Shown here: positions 22,178 through 27,821 of the stretch, piece by piece | How positions within the stretch are numbered: the first letter of the stretch is position 1 | Layout: every line of letters begins with the position of its first letter | DNA from: Chimonanthus salicifolius | Taxonomy: Eukaryota > Streptophyta > Magnoliopsida > Laurales > Calycanthaceae | Assembly: GCA_013350335.1 (NCBI GenBank) | Contig: CM023540.1 | Span: 43,383,222-43,447,221, forward strand | Reading direction: 5' to 3' | Length of the DNA stretch: 64,000 nt | Notes under the pieces: model-generated | Told to the model about the DNA's origin: nothing | The model's database searches: none | The model's input: the letters and a program-made list of their open reading frames with translations, nothing else | Program-made: the position numbers and the translations under genes

Positions 22178-24425
22178 ATTTACCTTCTATTCTTTGAATA
22201 TCTTCATCTGGTTCCTTATATTATCATGGATCAACAGTCACAAACAATTCATTGGTTCATTCTGTTTTTAATCTTTCATATCTCATCCCTTTGATCAAAT
22301 AAAACCTCGCATGAAAAATTCAAGTGGGAGGCTTAGATACTTTGATCTTTAAAAAGTTAAAGCCTCTCATATTGCTCACATATTATATCTCAAGTCAGGG
22401 TTTGTAATCTTGAATGAACATTTTACCTTTGGTTGCCTTTGGATGGAGAGAAGTGAGAAGACTTCTCTTTTGTTTGGAGAATATGATATTCTGTGGACTC
22501 GCCTCTTAGGTTGCACACAATCGTGCTTCATTTTTTAATTTATGAAGTTTCATAAAAATATAATCAGTGGGATTACAAGTTATTTCAAATCTGAAATGTG
22601 GACCGAATTTGAGCTGAAAAATCAAACTCTAGTTATACGATCTTAGCTATAGGCATCTTTAGGGGAAAAAAAAGGACGGATGTCTTGTGATCTTAGCTAT
22701 AGGGGCATTTAGGTAAAAATAAGAACACTTGGTGATTTTCGAATACTAAGATCAAGTGTCTAAAATTTGATTTTTAATTTGGTCCACATGTTGAGTTGAA
22801 ATGTTATTTCAATCCCAAGGGATATATTTTATTTTAAAATTTATTATTATTAGTTTTATGAGTCTTATTAAGTTCTCCGCTTAATACCATTTAAACCACT
22901 GAAAAAAGATGGTCTCCAAGAGAAACTCAAAGGGAGGAGGTTCTCCTCACTTCTCTTGCCTCAATATAAATAGGAGACTTCTCCTACTTCAAGTTCTTTC
23001 TATCCAAACACCACCTAAATGTTAGTTTTGTTTCACATGTGACACAACTTACCATTCATTCTATCTCTATGAATTAATGTGTAACATCTCATTAAATTTC
23101 ATTCAACCATTGGCCATAATATTGTATTTATCATATGTGAGGACACTTTTGTTTCTTCTATGTCTAATCAATCCAACATTTTGGCTAAAAAATGAACAAA
23201 TTTGATAAAAATTTATGGAAAAGTTTGTAAAGGCTTCAAATTATGGGAGGCGAGGGCTCTACTGCCTTAAAGCTTGAGTTTCAATGGTAATAGAATTTTC
23301 TATCAAGTGACTATCACCTTTGTGTACATATAATAGAGGTTGTCTGTGTATTCCTTCAAGAAAAACAATTCCTTAAAAAAATTATGTCTACAATTTCTAT
23401 GAAATATGACCTCATATTAGCCATGAAAACACGATGTTATTGTAGTTTGCATCAAAAAACTTTATTTCTATTGAAAATAAATAAAGTATTGTCTTAGTGA
23501 GCGAGGAAAACCTCTGTCTTTTACATATTACACTTTTCTATTTTCCTGGGGGCAATATTTCATTTAAATGTTCTTGGCAAAGATTTCTTATTTCATTGAA
23601 GACGAGAGACTGGTCTCATTTTTCAAGTTCTTCAATTTCTATTGGTAGAAAATGACAAACATAAGTCCTTTATGTAAATGATTGTTCTTTGCATCTGTTG
23701 AAGGTTGAAGAAAGGATGGCAGCATTGAAATTTATTACTCTTTTGAAATTTTTAAATGTCCTAATATAACTTCTATTTGTAAATTGTGGGAAGGTGATTG
23801 ATACTAGTCATGAAACCATGTCTTTAACCATCTTTACTTTCTCCAAATGTCTTATACAAACCTTTGACCATTCATACTACAATTATATAGATTTTTTCAA
23901 TGTAAAGCAACCTTTCGAACAATTATAAAGTTCCCCAATTCACTAATAAAAACTCTCTCTCTCTCTTTCTTTGACAGTATCATGTAATCAACACCCAAAC
24001 AGAAACTTACAAGAAAAAGGTTAGTAATACTATCTTTTTGTTGTTGTTGTCATCGTCGTTGTTATTGTTAACACGGGTCTCTTATTTATGTTGTTGTTGT
24101 TGTCGTTGTTGTTATTGTTATTATTTTGATTCTTTGTTTCTTATGATGCAGTTAAGGAGTTTGCATGAGACCCATACAAATTTACTCCGTACACTGGTGA
24201 GAACTTTCCTTTTCCAACAAAAATCGCAAATTTCCATGAGCAAATAATTAAACTTAAAATACGATTTTATTCTCTAAACAGCAGGAGGGAAGAGAGGTGA
24301 ATGCGCATTTTGGTTTTTCCGGCAACGACGCCCTCCCCTATGGAGCTGTCATTAGTTTGGCCAATGATGACAATCACGATCTTCACGAAATTGCGTATGG
24401 CTCCAACGATCTACGCCTCGCGTAA
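2074..24425 (+). CDS. AP3: APETALA3-like class B MADS-box transcription factor (5' partial)
   Basis: Floral homeotic factor that, in this family, pairs with PISTILLATA to specify petals and stamens. Exons: 2074..2140 (67 bp), 2586..2647 (62), 4332..4431 (100), 23978..24019 (42), 24152..24196 (45), 24285..24425 (last, TAA). All introns are GT-AG, phases join cleanly, and the lengths 67/62/100/42/45 are the classic AP3 exon set. Exon 2 encodes the I region (TKKIFDRYQHVSGTNLWNSH). Exons 3 to 5 encode the K domain, including QRMGEDLNDLEIDELRGLEQ. The C-terminus ends YGSNDLRLA, the paleoAP3 motif. The window encodes 151 residues; the MADS exon lies upstream. The last exon has a CAGCAG acceptor, so one extra Gln is possible from 24282. 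The PI-derived motif (a FxFRxQPSQPNL-type block) expected just before the paleoAP3 motif is not recognisable. Intron 4 is 19,546 bp. Confidence 0.93.
2171..2347 (+). mobile_element. SINE, family 1, in AP3 intron 2
   Basis: About 177 bp resembling the element at 61881..62069 along its length (shared blocks TTGGTATTCTCATCT, GATCTGAGGTTTTAC, GGTTTCCACA). A short A-rich tail ends it. The 13-bp sequence ACTAGATTAATTA stands just before it (2158..2170) and again at 2479..2491, with a second SINE splitting the right-hand copy. The tRNA-like head (GTTCAACTGGTTGG, then a decayed B box) suggests a tRNA-derived SINE. Confidence 0.65.
2356..2478 (-). mobile_element. SINE, family 2, in AP3 intron 2
   Basis: Reverse-strand SINE. 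On the + strand it begins with a T run (the A tail) followed by GAATTTACGTGTGGGAAAC, and ends near GGGGTTCGAACTGGG, which contains the RNA polymerase III B box in reverse. It is flanked by an 8-bp duplication ACTAGATT (2348..2355 and 2479..2486). Related copies lie at 8500..8578 (truncated) and 25331..25490. Confidence 0.7.
3195..3375 (+). mobile_element. SINE-like element, family 3
   Basis: tRNA-derived SINE features: TTGCCCTGACGGTCAAGAAG followed by a B-box-like TTGAATTCGATTCACA about 40 bp later, and a 3' A-rich tail (AAAAAACAAAAAAAAAT). The same head (TGATGGTCAAGAACTCGTCT, then GAGTTCGATTCTC) occurs at 20796..20890, and decayed reverse copies at about 32580..32800 and 47225..47330. Exact ends are not certain. 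Confidence 0.5.
3505..3905. repeat. ATATCGGCCGATAT palindrome cluster
   Basis: At least seven close copies of the palindromic core TATCGGCCGATA or its half TATCGGCC within 400 bp, separated by A/T homopolymer runs. It may be a decayed MITE of the type ending in ATCGGCCGAT words. Weaker relatives (TATATATCGG, CGATATT) occur at about 26450..26700 and 61340..61610. No clear target duplication is visible. Confidence 0.5.
6905..8896 (+). pseudogene. Decayed Ty1-copia retrotransposon fragment (gag to integrase)
   Basis: The gag part begins MGESDSNPSWKLSSVLLNGH at 6905 and reads to a stop at about 7546. It includes the copia gag signature around NYVMWSR and LWDSVANLYG. A CCHC knuckle follows near 7660 in the same reading direction (CDHCGKKGHTKDC). 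A broken protease-like stretch at about 7910 and integrase-core fragments at about 8420..8890 then follow, with frameshifts and stops throughout. Reverse transcriptase, RNase H and LTRs are absent. A SINE fragment (8500..8578) interrupts the integrase part. The element is dead. The gag differs clearly from that of the copia element at 38.5..47.2 kb, so it is a different lineage. Confidence 0.8.
8500..8578 (-). mobile_element. SINE, family 2, truncated
   Basis: The T run followed by ATTTACGTGTGGGAAACTCA, a decayed AAAACCCC block and CCTAGGACACACCAA matches the tail half of the family 2 SINEs at 2356 and 25331. The tRNA-like head is missing, so this is a partial copy inside the copia fragment. 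Confidence 0.6.
8897..10990 (-). pseudogene. RRM plus DUF4283-like retroelement ORF1 pseudogene, split by a TRIM
   Basis: Read on the minus strand from about 10990. First comes an RRM-like stretch whose RNP1-like core is GFAFFCF preceded by a stop (TGA where CGA/Arg is expected), then LRGIVNINGKFFKGKKLIVQ. Next, at 10543..10361, comes a DUF4283-like segment ending DWDLKSWRIQITGIPIHF. It resumes beyond the TRIM at 9733..10353 with ESIRAIWEFLGKAIKVDP and LYARFRVFWTPNLDHLKVIP. A Pro/Gln/Asn-rich low-complexity tail lies at about 9086..8897. DUF4283 proteins in plants are commonly encoded by LINE-like retroelements. Stops occur in several places. The assignment rests on motif memory only. Confidence 0.5.
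9733..10353 (+). mobile_element. TRIM retrotransposon (TRIM-2)
   Basis: Two direct LTRs of 262 and 267 bp (9733..9994 and 10087..10353) start TGTA and end GTCGTGACA, with about 92 bp between them. The primer-binding site TGAGATCAGAGC (9997..10008) sits two bases after the left LTR and differs by two bases from the initiator-Met tRNA site TGGTATCAGAGC. A purine-rich stretch (AGTGGAGTGGA) precedes the right LTR. Flanking duplications are CTGGA (9728..9732) and CTAGA (10354..10358), one mismatch. There is no coding capacity. It is inserted in the RRM/DUF4283 pseudogene. Confidence 0.88.
12856..12942. repeat. (AT)n microsatellite
   Basis: 87 bp of uninterrupted AT dinucleotides inside solo LTR B. 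It is likely length-variable between individuals and prone to assembly error. Confidence 0.95.
13550..13848. repeat. CGGANNNTCCGA palindrome array in solo LTR B
   Basis: Eleven copies of a 12-bp imperfect palindrome in 300 bp, for example CGGATCGTCCGA (13550), CGGACCTTCCGA (13573), CGGAACGTCCGA (13640) and CGGACCGTCCGA (near 13837). Two of them sit in a 39-bp tandem duplication that begins near 13668. The related LTR C has no such array. The segment is much more GC-rich than its surroundings. Confidence 0.85.
16024..16388. repeat. TTCAGTCGACTGAA palindrome array in solo LTR A
   Basis: Ten copies of the palindrome TTTCAGTCGACTGAATC or one- to two-base variants (CAGTCGGCTG, CAGTCGATTG, CAGTCTGCTG), spaced about 20 to 55 bp apart. 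Intervening sequence is not repeated, so this is a dispersed array and not a tandem satellite. Confidence 0.88.
16989..17046. repeat. CTTGGTTTAAACCAAGG palindrome triplet in solo LTR A
   Basis: Three consecutive near-perfect palindromes (TTGGTCTAACCAAGG, CTTGGTTTAACCAAGG, CTTGGTTTAAACCAAGG) within 60 bp, a second palindrome type in the same LTR. Confidence 0.85.
17612..18737. other. Unassigned intronic sequence
   Basis: No gene and no clear element. The part from about 17875 to 18370 contains short inverted words (GATGCGGCGGATTGGC, GCAGCCAATAC) on either side of purine-rich DNA and could be a decayed MITE. Confidence 0.35.
18738..18923. repeat. 93-bp tandem duplication
   Basis: Two adjacent copies of a 93-bp unit starting GCATTGATCCAACCTTGAGT. 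They differ at only a few positions, so the duplication is recent relative to most repeats here. It lies just left of the copia-type LTR. Confidence 0.85.
18929..19622 (+). mobile_element. Probable copia-type solo LTR
   Basis: About 694 bp beginning TGTTGGAAGAG and ending CCTAACA. It contains a TATATATATATG box near 19220. A 3' stretch, TTGGCCGAACCACGTAAATC, is characteristic of the U5 end of many plant copia LTRs. No matching target duplication was found at these exact ends, so the borders are provisional and it may be an LTR remnant. Confidence 0.55.
19868..20795 (+). mobile_element. TRIM retrotransposon (TRIM-3), interrupted by TRIM-1
   Basis: The left LTR (19868..19966) is followed at once by a primer-site-like TGGCATTAGAGC (19967..19978), two mismatches from TGGTATCAGAGC. 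A purine run GAGGGAGAA precedes the right LTR, which starts TGTAAGCATG at 20069. The right LTR runs to 20177, is interrupted by TRIM-1 and its duplication, and ends GTTTAACA at 20795. Shared words include TTATAAGCA(C/T)ATGGGCACC and GTGAGTTCTAC. The LTRs are only about 100 to 117 bp. There is no coding sequence. Confidence 0.7.
20178..20782 (-). mobile_element. TRIM retrotransposon (TRIM-1), inserted in TRIM-3
   Basis: LTRs at 20178..20450 (273 bp) and 20587..20782 (196 bp) share the block from CACGGTTTTGCTTTGG to GGGTGGGGGTGCTA. The left one has about 75 extra bp. Inner ends are intact (TGTGATG, GCTACA), while the outer ends read TATGATG and GCTATA, each one transition away. Perfect 5-bp target duplications CATGT lie at 20173..20177 and 20783..20787. 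A minus-strand primer site TGGTACCAGAGC (20573..20584) sits two bases from the right LTR, and a polypurine tract in reverse (CCACCCCCCTTAAG) follows the left LTR. It is non-coding. Confidence 0.9.
20796..20890 (+). mobile_element. SINE-like element, family 3, partial
   Basis: TGATGGTCAAGAACTCGTCT, then a B-box-like GAGTTCGATTCTCACTCC, aligned with the element at 3195..3375. No A tail is seen. It starts directly at the end of TRIM-3. Confidence 0.5.
22424..23020. mobile_element. MITE-like element with TTTGGAT inverted ends
   Basis: The left end TTTGGTTGCCTTTGGATGGAGAG and the right end CTTTCTATCCAAACACCACC are imperfect inverted repeats, with secondary inverted words (GAAGTGAGAAGACTTCTC and GGAGACTTCTCC) just inside. 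Target duplication is not clear. It lies in AP3 intron 4, 1 kb before exon 5. Confidence 0.45.
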
Positions 24426-26819
24426 AACTTTATGATGATAATCATGTTTATTGGTCTAAACTCTTATAATTATTATAATCAGTAAAACATGTATCAACCT
24501 ACCTATTAAACTATTTTACTTTGACAAACTCACTTGGATGTGGTTAGACTTTGTTATATGAACTTCTAATCATACTTATTTTATCTTTTCTTACTCCAAT
24601 CTATTGCTTAGAGGTCTCTTGAGAATTCTTTTTTGCAATTTTTCTTATAATTGGAGAAGAGCTCTTTGCCCCTTATGTTTCCAATAGCCCAAATTCAGCC
24701 TTACTCCAATCTATTGCTTAGAGGTCTCTCGTTTAATCTTATAAAACAAGTAGATTCAATAGTCTAACTTTTTCAGGCAAATTAGTGAAATCTCATCTTG
24801 CATGTATAGGTTACTTGATCTAAGTTTCTAAATTTATACTAAAGGTTTTGAGTTCGATTTCTCCCTTACTTATGCCTGAGATGTTTTACAAATTCGTGAG
24901 GTTAGTCTCACACTGAATATAGAATAGGAATACTATATACATATATATATGGTGAAACTAACAAATGCATAGGCTTTTTTGGCGCTCAAGCACAAGGGTC
25001 CCATGTAACATCCACTTAATATAAGTCCTATCACTTAAAAGTATTTTTTTTATTTTTAAAATTTACACCCAACAATTTATAATTTCCATTTAATGTATCT
25101 TCATTCTAAATATGATAGATTAAAATTTTATTTAATAATTTATTTTTAATCTTAAAAAATTAAAAATTAACATTATTCAATAAATTCTATTTTTGATATG
25201 ATAACTCTCATTGTAATTTACCCATTTATATAATTTTATAATCATAAACTATCTGATTATACATGAAATCTTATTTAAACTTCACAACCCTGCGGAATCA
25301 TTGGTAAACACTCCTGAAGTGACAATGCGGTAATTTTTTTTTTGAATTTACGTGTGGGAAACCGTAGGATACCTTGCGTAAAACCCCTACGGGTGAGTCC
25401 ACTACCCTTAGGACACACCAAAGTTAGGGGCTCGAACCTGCAAGCTTCTGCTTTCTAAGATGGGAGTCAACCGGTTAAACTACACTCATTCAGATAAAAT
25501 AGAAATTTAGTGAAACTCAATATGCAAATAGAAATTTCACGTAAATAAGGGTTGGTGTGCAAAGAAACGAGCTAAAAACCGCTGGTGTTTTAAAGGAACA
25601 CGTTAGATGTTAGACTCTATTTGATTATTAAAAAAATTATATAGAATGATAAATTATTATGCAATTTATTATATTGTTAAAAATAAAATATATTGATTTA
25701 TATTAATTATTGATTTTTTAAAATTAAAAAATAATTATTAAATAAATGTCTTTCTTTATTTGATTAATTCAATAATGAAGATATATAAGATGAAAATGAT
25801 AAAAGATTAGATATAAATTAAAAAAAAATTAAGGCATAATTTGATCATAAATTGGATCTTCTATGGAACCCTTGTGTTCGGATGCCAAAAGCACTTAAGC
25901 ATTTTGTAAAGTTGCCCTAAAAATAATTAAGACATTCTAAAATATAAAATCAACTTATAATTTTCACACTCATTTATTTTAAATTAATTTTTAAAGTTAT
26001 TAATTATAGCGAAGGTTATGTGATAAAATGAATCAACTGAAAAAGTCTATTTTTAAATAAAATTCATAAGAATTATTTTAGTTATATTAATAAAATAGTA
26101 ATTTTAAATATAAAAATAATGAGAAAATGATTTTATTTATTCTATTAATGCTGTCTGTTAATCATCTATAAATACAAATATTTACAATCGACTCAACTTC
26201 CTTGTCTTTGGTGTCCTCCGAAATGGGTATGGTATTATCGTGTATACAATTTAATTAATCTTAGTTCGAAGGTATAGAATTAACAATTTAAACCTTCAAT
26301 ATTTAATGATTATTATTTAATTTTTAGTATATTAAAATATCAATTTAAAGAAATATCCATAAAAATAAAATTTTAAAAATAAATTAAACCCAAATTAACC
26401 TAAACTCGATCTCTTACATTGCGAGTGAGTCTAACTCCAAATTATATGAGCAAATATTGAATGATACATATTGTATCGACTGAAATATATTAGAATTTTC
26501 AAGGTCAATATATATCGGACAATACGATATGTATCATATTAGTCTTATCATAATATCAACGAGACATCATGCAAAATGTTGACCGATATATTGACATAAT
26601 TTTTTTAAAAAATAAAATTGAAATAAAAATAAAAAACTAAGAGAAAAGAGAAAAATATAGACAAATATAATTGATATATATCGGCTGGACGATATTTTTG
26701 CCTCAGCTTGAAAAGATACAACTCGGACTCATTCAAAATGAAGTGAGTAACTATGAATTATTCAATCTTACCTTATTGCATGAGCAAGCATAAATTAATA
26801 ATAATATCAAATTTTTTAA
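24426..26819. other. AP3 3' flank and intergenic AT-rich DNA
   Basis: No gene. A 31-bp word (CTTACTCCAATCTATTGCTT and following bases) occurs at about 24591 and again at about 24700. A family 2 SINE sits at 25331..25490. Around 26450..26700 there are TATATCGG/CGATAT words resembling the palindrome cluster at 3505..3905. Confidence 0.6.
25331..25490 (-). mobile_element. SINE, family 2, best copy
   Basis: Reverse-strand SINE of about 160 bp: a T run (A tail), GAATTTACGTGTGGGAAACC, CGTAAAACCCCTACGGG, GGACACACCAAAGTTAGG, then GGGCTCGAACCTGC (reverse of B box GGTTCGAGCC) and CCGGTTAAACTACA (reverse of an A-box-like TAGTTTAACCGG). Both polymerase III promoter boxes are recognisable, which identifies the family as tRNA-derived. 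Confidence 0.75.
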
Positions 26820-27352
26820 GGTAGTGATCCTCCCACGGGAGGTTTGTTTAACCAGACACGGGAATTAGTGGATTCCTGTTTTTATCCTTCGCATGAACAG
26901 TAAAATCGAACATTTCGCATGAACTGTAAAATTTCGGCTAGCCGATTTACTTTTCATGCACATTTTTGGCTAGCTGATGTTACTGTTCATGCGAATTTTG
27001 ACGAGCCGATTTACTGTTCATACAAATTTCAGCGAGCTGATTTACTGTTCATGAGAATTTTGGCAAGCCGATGTTATTGTTCATGCGAATTTCGGCGAGC
27101 CGATTTACTGTTCATGTGAATTTTGGCAAGCCGATTTACTATTCATGTGAATTTTGGCGAGCTGATTTATTGTTCATGTGAATTTCGTCAAGCCGATTTA
27201 CTGTTCATGCGAAGGGTTTATGAGCCGATGCCGATTTACTGTTCATGCGAAGGGTTTATGAGCCGATTTTACTCTTCGTACGAAGGCCAAAATCGAGAAT
27301 CCACTTATTTCCATGTCTATTTACACAAAAAATACGTGGGAGGATCGCTACC
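26820..27352. mobile_element. Foldback/MITE element with internal minisatellite
   Basis: 533 bp with long inverted ends: GGTAGTGATCCTCCCACG at the left and CGTGGGAGGATCGCTACC at the right, the homology extending about 90 bp inward to GTGGATTC and CGCATGAACAGTAAAATCG. The interior is about ten diverged copies of a 34-bp unit built on GCCGATTTACTGTTCATGCG. The flanks are T-rich (TTTTTTA on both sides), so the target duplication cannot be fixed. It ends 0.2 kb before the LEA promoter elements. Confidence 0.75.
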
Positions 27353-27554
27353 TTTTTTTATTACAAAAATATTAAATTTCTTTTAATTAATTATTAATAT
27401 ATAAATAATAATAAATATACTAAATTTCTTATTATAAAAGACACCCCGCGGTGGCTTAACAAGCAAGAAACCAGCATCCTTGAAACTTTGAAGAATCAAC
27501 GACGAATGTATGAGAAAGTACGTAACGAGCTGTCTTCAGTTCTTCACCTCTCTC

Positions 27555-27676
27555 ATGCATGCCACCAGCCACGTGTCTCCCAGCACCACCCAAACTCACA
27601 TCTATCCGTACGTGTCAACAAACTATAATCATTTGCCACGTGTCATATATCTTCAGAGGAGAATCTGCCACGTGTA
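27555..27676 (+). promoter_or_regulatory. Seed/ABA promoter module of the LEA gene (RY + four ACGTG cores)
   Basis: An RY repeat CATGCATG at 27555..27562 (bound by B3 factors such as ABI3/FUS3). It is followed by GCCACGTGTC (27569), TACGTGTC (27609), GCCACGTGTC (27635) and GCCACGTGTA (27667), which are ABRE/G-box cores for bZIP factors such as ABI5. Spacing and order match known seed LEA promoters. The role is inferred from motifs. Confidence 0.8.
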
Positions 27677-27690
27677 AGACACCTCTCCCT

Positions 27691-27698
27691 TATATATA
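27691..27698 (+). promoter_or_regulatory. TATA box of the LEA gene
   Basis: TATATATA 15 bp downstream of the last ABRE and 124 bp upstream of the start codon, which leaves room for a 5' leader of about 90 to 100 nt. Confidence 0.75.
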
Positions 27699-27821
27699 TG
27701 ACACTGAAAGAAAGGAGCAAGCTCACTTCTTTACAGAGAGAAGAAAGGCAGAAAAAAAAAAAAAAAAAGAGTTTGAAGCTGTGTTATTTGTGAGAGAGAT
27801 TGTGAAACAGAGTAGGAAGGG

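Larger units (their letters stand above)
4432..23977 (+). other. AP3 intron 4, 19.5 kb, transposon-filled
   Basis: This single intron separates the 100-bp and 42-bp K-domain exons. It starts GTATGT after GAAAGAAAG and ends in a pyrimidine tract (CTCTCTCTCT) plus CAG. Nearly all recognisable content is mobile DNA, annotated separately. Between 4432 and 6904 I see only decayed repeats, including a GGGTCGGG/GACCCGACC-rich block at about 6005..6225. Between 20891 and 22423 it is AT-rich, with an (AT)n run at 22142..22173. From 23021 to 23977 nothing is recognisable. Confidence 0.85.

Noticed and set aside
26892..27290. Possible CRISPR-like array of spaced repeats
   Set aside because: The units are diverged and directly adjacent with no unique spacers, between inverted ends in a plant genome. 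It is a minisatellite inside a foldback element.
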